Numbered from the stretch's first letter, positions 39,743-50,192 are shown. The stretch: 64,000 bases of DNA from Shewanella psychrotolerans (GCF_019457595.1 NZ_CP080419.1:3906001-3970000); one strand, 5' to 3'. Program-made: numbers and translations. The notes: generated by a model not told the origin, from the sequence alone.

Positions 39743-41938
39743 ATGCCCCTGTTTGTTGAAGTTGCCCTGCCTATCCCTATGCGCCAAACCTTTAGTTATC
39801 GGGTGAAAGAAACCAATATCCCAATGGCACTAAAAGGAGTAAGAGTCAAAGTCCCCTTTGGCCGCCAGCAACTGATCGGTTTAGTCACCAGCACTAGCGA
39901 CGAGTGCAACTTAGCCCCGCAGCAGATTAAATCTGTTATTGAGTTTTTAGACAACGAACCACTGCTTCCTGAATCCCTATATAAATTGACCCAATGGGCA
40001 GCGCGTTACTATTTTTGTAGCGTAGGACAGATGTTATCCCAAGCAATTCCTGTTGCCCTGCGCAAAGGCGCCCAAGTCAGTGCCGAAAGCACCCGCTATT
40101 GGCAAGTGACTGATGCAGGAAAAAATGCTGATATAGACACATTAAAACGCGCACCTGCCCAGCGCAAAGTAATGCAGCAATTAGTTGAGGGTGAGCTAAC
40201 TCAAGAAGAGCTCAATGCACTAGAGCTTAGCAAAACGGCGATTAAGGCACTGCAAGATAGAGGCTGGATCCATTACCAAGATAGAGACAACCAACTCGAC
40301 CTCTCTTGGCGAGAAAACTTATCTTTAGACGAAGAGCCTCATAAGCTAAATCCTGAGCAAGCGATCGCCGTTGCTACACTTAATCAGCAAACGGGTTACC
40401 ACTGCACCTTATTAGAAGGGATCACAGGTTCGGGTAAAACTGAGGTCTATTTAGCGCTGTTAGAAACCGTACTCAAACAGGGTAAGCAGGCACTTATTTT
40501 AGTGCCAGAAATCGGTCTCACCCCGCAAACCATCAGTCGGTTTAAACACAGGTTTAATGTGCAAGTCGCCGTTATTCACTCCGGATTAACTGACAACCAA
40601 CGCCTTAACGCCTGGCGTCAAGCCCGCGCAGGTGAAGCCGCGATCATTATTGGTACTCGCTCGGCATTATTTACTCCGATGCGCTATCCTGGGCTAATTA
40701 TCTTAGACGAAGAGCATGACAGCAGCTTCAAGCAGCAAGAAGGTGTCGGCTATCACGCCCGAGACTTAGCAGTCATGCGCGGCCATTTAGAACAGATCCC
40801 GGTGTTACTCGGCAGCGCCACCCCATCATTAGAAACATTACAAAACGCACTATCGGGACGCTATCACCATTTAAGCTTAGGTGAACGAGCCGGCGCTGCA
40901 GAAAAGGTCCGCCAAGGCATTATCGATATTCGTAATCAACCGTTAAAAAACGGACTATCCCATGCCCTCCTCAATGAAATGCGAATCCATTTAGATGCGG
41001 GCAACCAAGTACTGCTGTTTCTTAATCGACGTGGATTCGCCCCAGCCTTACTCTGCCATGAGTGCGGCCATCTGCACGAATGCGACCGTTGTGATGCCTT
41101 TTTTACTGTACATCAATCACTTGGTGAGATCCGTTGTCACCATTGTGGCAATCAGTATGCCATACCACGCCAGTGTCATCAGTGTGGAAGCACCATGCTC
41201 ATGGGGCAAGGTGTTGGCACAGAGCAATTAGCCGAAGCACTGGCGAAAGAGTTCCCCAAATACCCTGTCGTGCGTATCGACCGCGATACCACTAGCCGTA
41301 AAGGTGCGCTCGAAGGTCACCTCAATGCGATTCATAAAGGCGAATATAAAATCTTAGTCGGCACTCAAATGCTGGCTAAGGGCCATCATTTTCCCGATGT
41401 GACCTTAGTGGGATTACTCGACGTCGACGGCGCATTATTTAGTGCCGATTTTAGAGCGCCAGAGCGCTTTGGTCAGTTGTATACACAAGTCTCTGGACGC
41501 GCAGGCCGTGCGAGCAAAGCAGGCACTGTGTTATTACAGACTCATCAATGCGATAATCCGATCTTGCGCGAACTGATGCATAAAGGTTACGGTGAATTTG
41601 CTAGAGGTCAGCTAGAGGAGCGAAAACAAGCGCTACTTCCGCCTGCTTGGCATATGTTACTGCTTCGAGCGGAAGCTCATAAAGCAGAAGACGCCGATGA
41701 GTTTCTTAATCAAGTGGCTGCCATTTTGCCACAGAATGACCTTTGTGAAGTGATTGGTCCAATGCCCGCACCTATGGACAAGAAAGCAGGTAAATTTCGG
41801 CGTCAGCTGATGTTTCAGACACAAGAACGTCGCCAGCTGCAGCAATCTTTTGAAATTGCACTGCCGCTAATCGAAGCGCTCCCTTTAGCTAAGAAGTGCC
41901 GCTGGAGCCTAGATCGCGACCCGCAAGACCTGTTGTAA
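39743..41938 (+). CDS. priA: Primosomal replication restart helicase PriA
   Basis: A 731-residue 3'-5' DNA helicase that recognises stalled forks and loads the replisome. The N-terminal DNA-binding domain begins PLFVEVALPIPMRQTFSY. Walker A is GITGSGKTEV, Walker B LDEEHD, and the zinc region has four cysteine pairs (CHECGH, CDRCDA, CHHCG, CHQCGS) inserted in the helicase core. I chose the ATG at 39743; a GTG two codons earlier is in frame. Length equals E. coli PriA. It is followed by argS and ftsN. Confidence 0.96.
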   Translation: MPLFVEVALPIPMRQTFSYRVKETNIPMALKGVRVKVPFGRQQLIGLVTSTSDECNLAPQQIKSVIEFLDNEPLLPESLYKLTQWAARYYFCSVGQMLSQAIPVALRKGAQVSAESTRYWQVTDAGKNADIDTLKRAPAQRKVMQQLVEGELTQEELNALELSKTAIKALQDRGWIHYQDRDNQLDLSWRENLSLDEEPHKLNPEQAIAVATLNQQTGYHCTLLEGITGSGKTEVYLALLETVLKQGKQALILVPEIGLTPQTISRFKHRFNVQVAVIHSGLTDNQRLNAWRQARAGEAAIIIGTRSALFTPMRYPGLIILDEEHDSSFKQQEGVGYHARDLAVMRGHLEQIPVLLGSATPSLETLQNALSGRYHHLSLGERAGAAEKVRQGIIDIRNQPLKNGLSHALLNEMRIHLDAGNQVLLFLNRRGFAPALLCHECGHLHECDRCDAFFTVHQSLGEIRCHHCGNQYAIPRQCHQCGSTMLMGQGVGTEQLAEALAKEFPKYPVVRIDRDTTSRKGALEGHLNAIHKGEYKILVGTQMLAKGHHFPDVTLVGLLDVDGALFSADFRAPERFGQLYTQVSGRAGRASKAGTVLLQTHQCDNPILRELMHKGYGEFARGQLEERKQALLPPAWHMLLLRAEAHKAEDADEFLNQVAAILPQNDLCEVIGPMPAPMDKKAGKFRRQLMFQTQERRQLQQSFEIALPLIEALPLAKKCRWSLDRDPQDLL

Positions 41939-42062
41939 TAAAAAATATGTAAAATAGCACATGAATTTCAGCCCAGAGGATAGCAATTAGTCATAACTAA
42001 CGGCTAAAATACGCGGTTATCCCTGAATCTTTTTATCTTAAGTAACTGTCGATTAAACGCCA

Positions 42063-43808
42063 ATGAAATCACATATTCAATCTTTGCTCGAACAAGCCAT
42101 CAATACCCTAAAACAGCAGGAGATCATCCCGGCCGATTTTGAAGCGCGTATTCAGGTAGACCGAACCAAAGACAAAACTCACGGTGATTTTGCCACCAAC
42201 TTAGCCATGATGTTAACCAAAGTGGCACGCAAAAATCCGCGAGAATTAGCTCAGCTAATTATCGACAGCTTGCCACAAGATAGCCAAGTGGCGAAAGTTG
42301 AAATCGCTGGCCCTGGCTTCATCAACTTCTTTATTGATGATAATGCCCTAGCCAATCAGTTAATGGCGGCGTTAAATGATGACCACCTAGGTGTTGTTTT
42401 GCCGACACCACAAACTGTGGTAGTCGATTATTCTTCACCTAACCTTGCCAAAGAGATGCACGTAGGTCACCTACGCTCAACGATTATCGGTGACAGTGTG
42501 GTTCGCGCCCTTGAGTTCCAAGGTCACAAGGTTATCCGTCAAAACCACGTAGGCGATTGGGGCACCCAATTTGGTATGTTGCTGGCTTACATGGAAGAGC
42601 TACGAGCCAAAAATGGTGAACAAGCGCAAATGGAGCTATCTGATCTCGAAAGCTTTTACCGCGCAGCCAAAGTGCGTTTCGATGAGTCAGAAGAGTTCGC
42701 CATCCGAGCTCGTAAATTGGTGGTAGAACTGCAATCGGGCGATGAGTACTGTAACAAGTTATGGAAAGAGTTTAACGACATTTCATTGAGCCATTGCTAT
42801 GACGTATACGCCCGTTTAGGTGTTAGCCTAACTCGTGCAGATGTCCGCGGCGAAAGTGCCTACAACGATGACTTAGAACAGGTCGTACTCGATCTCGATG
42901 CTCAAGGTTTATTATCTGAAAGTAACGGCGCTAAAGTCGTGTTCCAAGATGAGTTTAAAACCAAAGAGGGTGAGCCACTCCCTGTTATCATCCAAAAAGC
43001 GGACGGCGGCTACCTATACGCCACCAGCGATATGGCTGCTATGCGCTATCGTTCAAATGTGCTTCACGCCGATCGCGCGCTTTATTTTGTCGATTTACGT
43101 CAAGCACTGCACTTCCAGCAAGTGTTTAATCTGGCGCGTAAGGCTAACTTCGTTAATCCGAATATGAGTTTAGAGCACATGGGCTTTGGTACCATGAACG
43201 GTGAAGATGGCCGCCCATTCAAAACTCGCTCTGGTGGCGTGGTTAAATTAGTCGACCTATTAAGCGAAGCTGAAACTCGTGCGCTTGAACTGGTTCGCAG
43301 TAAAAATCCAGACATGGATCAAGACGAACTAGAAAAAATCGCTAAAGTGGTGGGAATTAGTTCGGTTAAATATGCCGATCTATCTAAGAATCGTGCCAGT
43401 GACTATATCTTTAGCTTCGAGCAGATGCTGAGCTTCGAAGGCAACACCGCTCCATACCTACTTTACGCCTATACGCGGGTTGCGGGTATTTTCAAGCGTG
43501 CCGCTGATGTCGATTTAAATGATGCAAGCATCACGCTCGAACATGACAAAGAAAAAGAGTTAGGCACTAAATTAGCCCAGTTTGGCGAAGTGCTAAACCG
43601 TATGGTTGCTAAAGGTCAGCCTCACGCATTATGTGGTTACTTATTTGAACTTGCTGGCGCGTTCTCAAGCTTCTATGAAGCTTGCCCTGTTCTCGCTGCA
43701 GATTCAGAAACCGAGAAGAAGAGCCGTCTATTGCTGTCACAACTTACTGCTAAAACGCTGAAGCAAGGTTTAGAGCTACTAGGTATCGAAACTTTAGAGC
43801 GCATGTAA
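42063..43808 (+). CDS. argS: Arginyl-tRNA synthetase
   Basis: A 581-residue class I synthetase (E. coli 577). It has an N-terminal Add-1 domain (about 1-100), the HIGH-equivalent [12 protein letters not shown] after [10 protein letters not shown], the KMSK-region block FKTRSGG, and the C-terminal anticodon-binding helical domain with [23 protein letters not shown]. It charges tRNA-Arg. Only 14 bp separate it from ftsN, so co-transcription is likely. Confidence 0.97.
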   Translation: MKSHIQSLLEQAINTLKQQEIIPADFEARIQVDRTKDKTHGDFATNLAMMLTKVARKNPRELAQLIIDSLPQDSQVAKVEIAGPGFINFFIDDNALANQLMAALNDDHLGVVLPTPQTVVVDYSSPNLAKEMHVGHLRSTIIGDSVVRALEFQGHKVIRQNHVGDWGTQFGMLLAYMEELRAKNGEQAQMELSDLESFYRAAKVRFDESEEFAIRARKLVVELQSGDEYCNKLWKEFNDISLSHCYDVYARLGVSLTRADVRGESAYNDDLEQVVLDLDAQGLLSESNGAKVVFQDEFKTKEGEPLPVIIQKADGGYLYATSDMAAMRYRSNVLHADRALYFVDLRQALHFQQVFNLARKANFVNPNMSLEHMGFGTMNGEDGRPFKTRSGGVVKLVDLLSEAETRALELVRSKNPDMDQDELEKIAKVVGISSVKYADLSKNRASDYIFSFEQMLSFEGNTAPYLLYAYTRVAGIFKRAADVDLNDASITLEHDKEKELGTKLAQFGEVLNRMVAKGQPHALCGYLFELAGAFSSFYEACPVLAADSETEKKSRLLLSQLTAKTLKQGLELLGIETLERM

Positions 43809-43822
43809 AGTAAGGCGAAAAG

Positions 43823-44407
43823 ATGAGCAATCGCGATTACGCAAATAGAAAACCTGCGTCCAAAGGACGAGCGAAGGCGAAAGGAGGCAGACGTAAGTCT
43901 GCCCAACCTGCGCCAAAACGCTTCCCGATCTTGCTTTTTCTTGTGACTCTAGGCTTGATTGGTGGCTTCGGTTACTTTCTCTGGAGTATCAATGATAGTG
44001 CCAGAGATAGCTCACCAGAGGTCGTTATTGAACAAGCGACCAAACCTAAAGTGCAGAAAAAAGATCCTAATGCGTTGCCTCCGAAACCTAAGGAAGAGTG
44101 GACTTATCAGCGGGAACTGGAAAATAAGCAGGTTGAGGTGGATATTCCGGAGAATACCGCACCGACTCGCCCCTATCAAATGCAATGTGGCTCATTTAGA
44201 AAGCAATCTCAAGCTGAAGAGATGAAAGCCATGATCGCGTTCCAAGGGCTTGAAGCCCAAGTGCGTAAAGTCGAAGGCAGCAGTGGAATTTGGTACAAGG
44301 TGGTATTAGGCCCTTACGATCGTAAACGTCTGGCAGAGAAACACCGCCACATATTGCAACGTGGCGGTTTAAATGGCTGCCAAATTTGGTTCTGGGAAGG
44401 CAGTTAG
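43823..44407 (+). CDS. ftsN: Cell-division protein FtsN
   Basis: A 194-residue bitopic protein with a basic cytoplasmic tail (about 1-33), one membrane helix (ILLFLVTLGLIGGFGYFL, about 36-54), a periplasmic linker rich in Pro/Lys/Glu, and a SPOR domain (about 115-190; YQMQCGSFRKQSQAEEM, YKVVLGPYDRK). FtsN triggers septal wall synthesis and its SPOR domain binds denuded glycan. It is shorter than E. coli FtsN (319), mainly in the linker. Position between argS and hslV is typical. Confidence 0.93.
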   Translation: MSNRDYANRKPASKGRAKAKGGRRKSAQPAPKRFPILLFLVTLGLIGGFGYFLWSINDSARDSSPEVVIEQATKPKVQKKDPNALPPKPKEEWTYQRELENKQVEVDIPENTAPTRPYQMQCGSFRKQSQAEEMKAMIAFQGLEAQVRKVEGSSGIWYKVVLGPYDRKRLAEKHRHILQRGGLNGCQIWFWEGS

Positions 44408-44424
44408 CTAATCTTTCAATCATT

Positions 44425-44580
44425 TAATACTAATCAGTATAAGAAGGTGATCGACTCAGCGTGTTTTTTGGCAACTCATTTAAGGCGAATGGATGATGGA
44501 ATGCTTGTTCTCTTGTGAGGCCATTCAACACTGCATTTAAAGTGCTAAATCGTCGCTGAGTGATCACATTTTTCTACTAA
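44425..44580 (+). mobile_element. MITE-like element, copy A
   Basis: About 155 bases without coding capacity. Imperfect terminal inverted repeats of about 28 bases: the left arm has AAGGTGATCGACTCAGCG (44444-44461), the right arm begins CGCTGAGTGATCACATTTTT (44554). The left end continues into the word TAATACTAATCAGTATAAG. Both ends match copy B at 56709-56878 in reverse orientation over about 45 bases each, while the middle is unrelated. It lies directly after ftsN and upstream of the hslV promoter. Confidence 0.75.
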
Positions 44581-44587
44581 TAGATAT

Positions 44588-44610
44588 AAAACGGGCTTTT
44601 AGTCCGTTTT
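44588..44610 (+). terminator. Intrinsic terminator of the priA-argS-ftsN run
   Basis: The stem AAAACGGGC / GTCCGTTTT (one G-U pair) with loop TTTTA, followed by TATTTT. Confidence 0.75.
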
Positions 44611-44689
44611 TATTTTGGTATTACCCAGCGCACTCGCGCAAAGATCAACATTAACTCGCTTAAACACACATACCGAACAACTTTTATCC

Positions 44690-44718
44690 CTTGAAATTTC
44701 AAATGCCATCCCCCATAT
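44690..44718 (+). promoter_or_regulatory. Sigma-32 heat-shock promoter of hslVU
   Basis: CTTGAAA at 44690-44696, a 14-base spacer and CCCCATAT at 44711-44718 match the sigma-32 consensus in both boxes and spacing. It lies 58 bases before the hslV start, fitting the known heat-shock control of hslVU. Confidence 0.9.
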
Positions 44719-44775
44719 CTACAACATTGTCCACCGATGGGTTTCCTACCTATCGGCTAGAGAAGAGGAAATATC

Positions 44776-45300
44776 GTGACCACAATCGTTTCAGTACGTC
44801 GCAACAATCAAGTTGTCATTGCCGGTGACGGCCAGGTATCACTGGGAAATACAGTGATGAAAGGAAACGCAAAGAAGGTTCGACGCCTTTATCACAACAA
44901 AGTATTAGCCGGATTTGCAGGCGGCACCGCCGATGCGTTTACACTATTTGAGCGCTTTGAAGCAAAACTTGAAATGCACCAAGGCCACTTAATGCGCGCC
45001 GCGGTTGAAATGGCTAAAGATTGGCGTTCCGATAAAGTGCTACGTAAGCTCGAAGCCCTACTTGCGGTAGCAGACACCGAATGCTCATTGATCATTACGG
45101 GTAATGGTGACGTAGTACAACCGGAGAACGACCTTATCGCGATTGGCTCAGGCGGTAACTTTGCTCAGGCCGCAGCGACCGCACTCTTAGAAAACACCGA
45201 GCTTAGCGCCAAAGATATTGCCGAAAAATCCTTAACGATTGCTGGTGATATCTGTGTGTTCACCAACCAATTTAAAACGATTGAAGAACTGAATTACTGA
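44776..45300 (+). CDS. hslV: ATP-dependent protease peptidase subunit HslV (ClpQ)
   Basis: A 174-residue proteasome-like threonine peptidase. The start is GTG, preceded by AGAGGA. Removal of Met exposes Thr2 (TTIVSVRR) as the nucleophile. [22 protein letters not shown] is the family signature. It forms a dodecamer capped by HslU hexamers. hslU follows after 54 bp in the same unit. Confidence 0.97.
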   Translation: MTTIVSVRRNNQVVIAGDGQVSLGNTVMKGNAKKVRRLYHNKVLAGFAGGTADAFTLFERFEAKLEMHQGHLMRAAVEMAKDWRSDKVLRKLEALLAVADTECSLIITGNGDVVQPENDLIAIGSGGNFAQAAATALLENTELSAKDIAEKSLTIAGDICVFTNQFKTIEELNY

Positions 45301-45354
45301 TCTTGAGCTAAGCTCGAAATCGATAACCTATGCACCATGCATTAAGGGAAAACT

Positions 45355-46680
45355 ATGTCTGAGATGACTCCTAGAGAGATTGTTCATGAACTGGACAGTC
45401 ATATCATTGGCCAACAAGCAGCAAAACGCTCGGTTGCAATCGCATTACGTAATCGCTGGCGTCGTATGCAACTTAATGAAGATCTGCGCCAAGAAGTCAC
45501 CCCAAAAAACATCTTGATGATCGGCCCAACCGGTGTAGGTAAAACAGAAATCGCACGCCGTTTAGCTAAACTTGCCAAAGCGCCTTTTATTAAGGTTGAA
45601 GCGACTAAGTTCACCGAAGTGGGCTATGTGGGTAAAGAAGTTGAGCAGATCATCCGCGACCTGACCGATGCAGCGATCAAGTTGACTCGTGAAGAGCAGA
45701 TGGCGAAATGTAAATTTAGAGCAGAAGAAGCCGCAGAAGAGCGTATTCTCGATGCCCTGTTACCTAAGCCTAAAGAGGATTGGGACAGCGACAACAAAGA
45801 CGATTCAGCGACTCGCCAAGTCTTTCGCAAAAAACTACGTGAAGGTCAACTAAACGATAAAGAGATTGAAATTGATATCGCAGCGCCTCAAGTCGGTATC
45901 GAGATTATGTCTCCTCCCGGCATGGAAGAGATGACCAATCAGCTGCAAAGCATGTTCCAAAACATGGGGCCTGGCGCGAGCAAACGCCGCAAGATGTCGA
46001 TCAAAGAAGCCTATAAACTGCTTATTGAAGAGGAAGCCGCTAAGCTGGTTAACCCAGATGATCTTAAAGAGCAGGCTATCGAGTTAGTAGAACAGCACGG
46101 TATCGTGTTCCTCGATGAGATTGATAAAATCTGTAAGCGCGGTGAGTCATCAGGCCCAGATGTTTCGCGTGAAGGCGTGCAACGTGATCTACTGCCATTA
46201 GTTGAAGGCTGCACCGTTACTACCAAACACGGTATGGTGAAAACTGACCATATTCTGTTTATCGCTTCTGGTGCATTCCAGATGTCAAAACCGTCTGATC
46301 TTATCCCTGAACTTCAGGGACGTTTGCCTATTCGTGTCGAGCTACAAGCACTATCAGCAAACGACTTTAAGCGCATTCTAACTGAGCCACACGCCTCGCT
46401 TACCGAGCAATATGTGGCACTAATGGGCACTGAAGGCGTTAAGATCGAGTTTAGTGAATCTGGCATAGAGCGCATTGCAGAAGCCGCTTGGCAAGTAAAT
46501 GAGCGTACCGAAAACATCGGCGCGCGTCGTCTGCATACTGTAATGGAACGCTTAATGGAAGAGCTCTCTTTCGAAGCGTCTGATAAATCCGGCAGCAGCA
46601 CTGTTATCGATGCCGAGTACGTCAACGCTCACCTTGATAACTTAGTGCAAGACGAAGACTTAAGCCGCTTTATCTTGTAA
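45355..46680 (+). CDS. hslU: HslVU ATPase subunit HslU (ClpY)
   Basis: A 441-residue AAA+ unfoldase. The N-terminus [16 protein letters not shown] and Walker [10 protein letters not shown] are present, as is an insertion (I) domain of about 110-230 with acidic/basic helices and the methionine-rich MSPPGMEEM block. Walker B is VFLDEIDKI. The C-terminal tail ends DLSRFIL, the residues that dock into and activate HslV. It unfolds substrates for HslV. Confidence 0.97.
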   Translation: MSEMTPREIVHELDSHIIGQQAAKRSVAIALRNRWRRMQLNEDLRQEVTPKNILMIGPTGVGKTEIARRLAKLAKAPFIKVEATKFTEVGYVGKEVEQIIRDLTDAAIKLTREEQMAKCKFRAEEAAEERILDALLPKPKEDWDSDNKDDSATRQVFRKKLREGQLNDKEIEIDIAAPQVGIEIMSPPGMEEMTNQLQSMFQNMGPGASKRRKMSIKEAYKLLIEEEAAKLVNPDDLKEQAIELVEQHGIVFLDEIDKICKRGESSGPDVSREGVQRDLLPLVEGCTVTTKHGMVKTDHILFIASGAFQMSKPSDLIPELQGRLPIRVELQALSANDFKRILTEPHASLTEQYVALMGTEGVKIEFSESGIERIAEAAWQVNERTENIGARRLHTVMERLMEELSFEASDKSGSSTVIDAEYVNAHLDNLVQDEDLSRFIL

Positions 46681-46686
46681 TGCTAA

Positions 46687-46721
46687 AGGGCTTAGGTGGA
46701 CACCGTCTAAGCCCTCTTTTT
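46687..46721 (+). terminator. Intrinsic terminator of hslVU
   Basis: The stem AGGGCTTAG / CTAAGCCCT encloses an 11-base loop with an inner GTG/CAC pair, followed by CTTTTTAT. Confidence 0.88.
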
Positions 46722-46774
46722 ATCTGCCCCAATAAGCAGTCTCGTTCCTTACCTAACACAACAAGGCAAATCAG

Positions 46775-47164
46775 ATGACAGTTCAAAGCCCCAACGTCAC
46801 AGGACTTAAGCTCAAACGCAAGTCTCGCCTACTCGAAGTCAGTTTTGATGATGGCAACACATACACGTTAAGCTGTGAACTACTACGAGTCTACTCGCCA
46901 TCGGCAGAAGTACATGGTCACGGCAATCCAGTATTGGTCACCCATAAGAAAAACGTCAATATCGATGCAATTACCCCTGTAGGAAACTATGCGGTTAAAA
47001 TTGTTTTCGATGATGGTCACGATACGGGTCTATTTTCTTGGAAAGTGTTGTATGACTTAGCGACCAATCAGGTCGAACTATGGGAAAACTATCTCGCGAG
47101 AATTCGTGCAGCGAAAGCAAGTCGCGAACCGATGATCGATATGACCGTGAAATACCATAACTAA
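46775..47164 (+). CDS. DUF971-family protein
   Basis: A 129-residue cytoplasmic protein. The block LEVSFDDGNTYTLSCELLRVYSPSAEV and the later FDDGHDTGLFSWKVLYDL are the DUF971 signature, a domain also found at the N-terminus of gamma-butyrobetaine hydroxylases. The family is seen next to hslVU or in Fe-S contexts in proteobacteria; a molecular role is not established. It stands between the hslVU terminator and a DUF3859-like gene 24 bp downstream, probably in one transcript. Confidence 0.85.
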   Translation: MTVQSPNVTGLKLKRKSRLLEVSFDDGNTYTLSCELLRVYSPSAEVHGHGNPVLVTHKKNVNIDAITPVGNYAVKIVFDDGHDTGLFSWKVLYDLATNQVELWENYLARIRAAKASREPMIDMTVKYHN

Positions 47165-47188
47165 ATCTAAACGAAGGAATATCTCTGC

Positions 47189-47623
47189 GTGTCGAAACTC
47201 AAAGCCGATGTCACCATCTTACAAGCGGGTATTTTTAGCCAATGGGATGAAGAGAGTGATGCACTGCCTAAGTTTATTAAGGCAACGGTTCATGTCCCAG
47301 CTGAAATAGATATTGAATTTGGCTTCGTCACTCAAATCAAAAAAGCCAAAAATCAGAAGCTCAGATACTGTATATATCATCCTGATATACCCGATGATAA
47401 TGGCGATATTCGCCCTCCATTTGATGGCGAAGTATTTGTCGAGTCGAACGACTGGAAGTTTTATCTCGGTGACACCATCTGGGCGCCAGAACATAACAAA
47501 GCCGGCAAGTGGCGCATGACTCTTGAGCTAAGAGGTAAGGTGGTCGCAGAAAAGACCTTTAATGTTCATCTACGGGATGATGAAAGTCAAATATCGGCAT
47601 TTTGGAAACGACGGGGATTTTAG
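47189..47623 (+). CDS. DUF3859-like small protein
   Basis: A 144-residue protein with no signal peptide or membrane segment, starting at GTG 47189 after GAAGGA. It has a beta-rich pattern with aromatic blocks (GIFSQWDEE, KFYLGDTIWAP, KAGKWRMTLELRGK) resembling the DUF3859 family. Function is unknown. It is probably co-transcribed with the DUF971 gene. Confidence 0.65.
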   Translation: MSKLKADVTILQAGIFSQWDEESDALPKFIKATVHVPAEIDIEFGFVTQIKKAKNQKLRYCIYHPDIPDDNGDIRPPFDGEVFVESNDWKFYLGDTIWAPEHNKAGKWRMTLELRGKVVAEKTFNVHLRDDESQISAFWKRRGF

Positions 47624-48076
47624 CTGCGAACATTTTCAATATCAGTTTAACTGAGCGAGTATCAGGACAATCAGTGCTTTTGTTTATCCATCACTGGCAA
47701 GCATGAATATAAATGGAAGATCAATTTACGCCTTTAACTTGTCACTTTGTAAGGCGCGATAAGAAGGATATTCGCGATTCTGCTCAGTTAAACCAAATTG
47801 CGCTAGGGTAACATCAATTGCTTCAACAGCAGAGATGCCACTACGGTTAGCTGGCCATCTGTAGCCCAATACTGTTATCCATATGACGCTATGACCGATA
47901 CGATAGCCTAGTCAATGACCTTTGCTCTATCGCTCTTTTCCTACTATAACTCACGCTCAACAGCAAAAATTATCAGTCAATGGCAGCATATTATCTATTA
48001 ATAAAAAAAGATTGAGCAATATCTGTCAGGTCACTTAACTCACCCACATTCACAATGGCCTCTCACCTGAAGAGAG
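47624..48076. other. Intergenic region with a possible decayed minus-strand coding remnant
   Basis: About 450 bases. On the minus strand, 47911-47726 is an open frame of 61 codons with no start codon of its own, ending ...PSYRALQSDKLKA-stop. Its composition (GYRWPANRSGISAVEAIDV) looks protein-like, but I cannot assign a family. The plus strand shows only the promoter region of the AraC-type gene, AT-rich at 47990-48020. Confidence 0.3.
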
Positions 48077-48082
48077 ATGGAT

Positions 48083-48949
48083 ATGAACCAAGAAGCCAGC
48101 CATAAATACGCTAAGCGTATTGAAGCCGTATGCGATTATATCGCACAGCACCTAGAACAGCCGTTGACGCTTGAACAACTCAGTGAGGTGGCGCACTTCT
48201 CCAAATATCACTTCCATCGCCAATTTCAGGTATTTACTGGCATTAACGCAGGTAAATATATCGCAATGATGCGACTAAAACGCGCCTCATATCGACTCGT
48301 GTTTCACCCTGAACTCAAGATCACCGACAGCGCGTTAGATGCTGGTTTTGAGAATAGTGAATCATTCTCCCGTGCGTTTAAAAATGCCTTTAACCAAACT
48401 CCATCCCAATTTCGATTAACCCCAAAGTGGGAGCAATGGAGTCAGCAATATACTAAGGTCAAATTGATCAGGAGAGATAAAGTGAAAGTAGAGTTAACAG
48501 AGAGAGACTCGATAAAAACTGCCGTACTAGAACACCAAGGCAGTCCAACATTGCTAAATCAATCGATTCAGCAATTTATCGATTGGCGTAAACAGAGTAA
48601 TGAATCATCGGTCGCAACGAGTAAGACCTTGGGTATCCCTTATAACGATCCTAACAGTGTCGCACCGGAGGATTTTCGTTTCGATCTTTGTGGTTCTATT
48701 AAGCAGGATGTTGCCGTCAATGACTATGGCATTATCACTAAAACCGTCCCAGCTGGACGCTGCGCGGTTATTCGCCACCACGGACCACACGATCAGATGG
48801 ATGATAAAATCTATCAATTTTACCGTGAATGGCTGCCCCAAAGTGGTGAGGAGTTGCGAGATTTTCCGCTCTACTTTGAATATCAGAACTTCTTTCCTGA
48901 AGTGGCCGAACACGAACTGATTACGGATATCTATTTTTCATTGAAATAG
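48083..48949 (+). CDS. AraC-family regulator with GyrI-like effector domain
   Basis: A 288-residue protein with an N-terminal double helix-turn-helix (about 5-105; LEQLSEVAHFSKYHFHRQF and ITDSALDAGFENSESFSRAFK). A GyrI/BmrR-type ligand domain follows at about 130-288, with VPAGRCAVIRHHGPHDQ. This is the Rob/SbmC-like layout, which often senses hydrophobic drugs. The ATG at 48083 has better spacing to GAGAG than the in-frame ATG at 48077. No target gene is adjacent. Confidence 0.88.
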   Translation: MNQEASHKYAKRIEAVCDYIAQHLEQPLTLEQLSEVAHFSKYHFHRQFQVFTGINAGKYIAMMRLKRASYRLVFHPELKITDSALDAGFENSESFSRAFKNAFNQTPSQFRLTPKWEQWSQQYTKVKLIRRDKVKVELTERDSIKTAVLEHQGSPTLLNQSIQQFIDWRKQSNESSVATSKTLGIPYNDPNSVAPEDFRFDLCGSIKQDVAVNDYGIITKTVPAGRCAVIRHHGPHDQMDDKIYQFYREWLPQSGEELRDFPLYFEYQNFFPEVAEHELITDIYFSLK

Positions 48950-49087
48950 AGGAGTATCGGGTCCCCAAAAGGCTTGAGTACTCGAGCTAGCGGGCATCCT
49001 AGAAGAAGCGACTTTAAGCAATAGGGACTATTTTAGGGGAGGGTTACACAAACTGCCCACAGACCTATCAAGGTTAAAACCATAACG

Positions 49088-49119
49088 AAAAAGGGCTACT
49101 CTTTCGAGTAGCCCTTTTT
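49088..49119 (-). terminator. Terminator of tRNA-Ser
   Basis: The stem AAAGGGCTACTC / GAGTAGCCCTTT with loop TTTC. A and T runs on both sides make it usable in both directions. Confidence 0.88.
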
Positions 49120-49126
49120 CTTAATG

Positions 49127-49217
49127 TGGCGGAGAGATAGGGATTTGAACCCTAGACGGGCTATAAACCCGTGCCGGTTTTCAAGACCGGTGCATTCGAC
49201 CACTCTGCCATCTCTCC
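49127..49217 (-). tRNA. tRNA-Ser (TGA)
   Basis: A 91-base class II tRNA with acceptor GGAGAGA/TCTCTCC, anticodon loop CTTGAAA (anticodon TGA), a long variable arm (CACGGGTTTATAGCCCGT) and encoded CCA. It is monocistronic with its own terminator. Confidence 0.97.
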
Positions 49218-49433
49218 GAACGCCGAGAATAGTAAGGAAATGGCCTGCAAATGTAAAGCCCCAATTTATCTAAGTGAGCAACAAATAATCCATTAAGGCT
49301 TTTTTAGTCTACAAATGTCGTAAAAACCACCTTTTACGTCGCTAACAAAAAACAAAACGTTTAAAGATTGGCCAAACCGTAGCAAGTTTCACTCAAGGTA
49401 ATGAGAGGCTCGACAATAAAGGGGCTCTGAAAT

Positions 49434-50120
49434 TTAACCTTCAGCATTCGCCATCAATAATTGCTGTAACTCAGACAATGAGCCAACTTGATAATGTGGT
49501 TCTATTCCTTCTGGCACAGCTTGATTACTATGATTTAACCAACAAGTATCGAAGCCAGCATTGAGACCACCTTGAATATCTGAATGAGGATTATCTCCCA
49601 CCATCAATACATGTTCTCTAGCAGGATGATTCATCTGTGACAAAGCATGGTCAAAAATCGCCAGATCGGGCTTAGCGACTCCCACCTCTTCTGAAATCAC
49701 CACAGGACTGAAAGCATGCAGTAAACCAGTACGCTGCAAACGTATGGTTTGTAACGCGGTAAATCCATTCGTGATAATCCCCATATTGACTTTGCCATGC
49801 AGCGCATTTACGAGCTCTTGCGCCCCAGGCAATAAGGTACAAATGTCAGCCATCGCCGTTAAAAAGGCATCATTTAATTGCTGCGCGCTAACTTTAAGTT
49901 TTTCAGCCCAAGTCTGAAAACGCGTGACTTGTAGATGCGCAGCACTAATTTTTCCGTCTTGGTAGTCAACCCAAAGCGGTAAATTAACGGTTTGATAAAG
50001 ATCAAAGTCCTCACGAGTGAAATCCACGCCAAAGCGTGAAAACATGAGCCTTAATCCTTTAAATGCATCGAAATGAAACAGGGTTTCGTCGGCATCAAAC
50101 AATATCCATTGGTACTTCAT
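49434..50120 (-). CDS. yjjG: Pyrimidine 5'-nucleotidase YjjG (HAD family)
   Basis: A 228-residue HAD phosphatase. Motif I is FDADETLFHFDAF, then ITNGFTALQ (motif II), EEVGVAKPD (motif III Lys) and MVGDNPHSDIQGG (motif IV). These match E. coli YjjG, a house-cleaning nucleotidase for UMP, dUMP, dTMP and non-canonical pyrimidine nucleotides. I chose the ATG at 50120 (MKYQWILFD), which has GGAG eight bases upstream; the frame extends four codons further. Confidence 0.93.
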   Translation of the reverse strand: MKYQWILFDADETLFHFDAFKGLRLMFSRFGVDFTREDFDLYQTVNLPLWVDYQDGKISAAHLQVTRFQTWAEKLKVSAQQLNDAFLTAMADICTLLPGAQELVNALHGKVNMGIITNGFTALQTIRLQRTGLLHAFSPVVISEEVGVAKPDLAIFDHALSQMNHPAREHVLMVGDNPHSDIQGGLNAGFDTCWLNHSNQAVPEGIEPHYQVGSLSELQQLLMANAEG

Positions 50121-50192
50121 CAAACACTCCAACTTATGAATTCAACCATCAAATGTCGCTCATTCTAATATCAAGAACTAAGCCAAGCGAGC

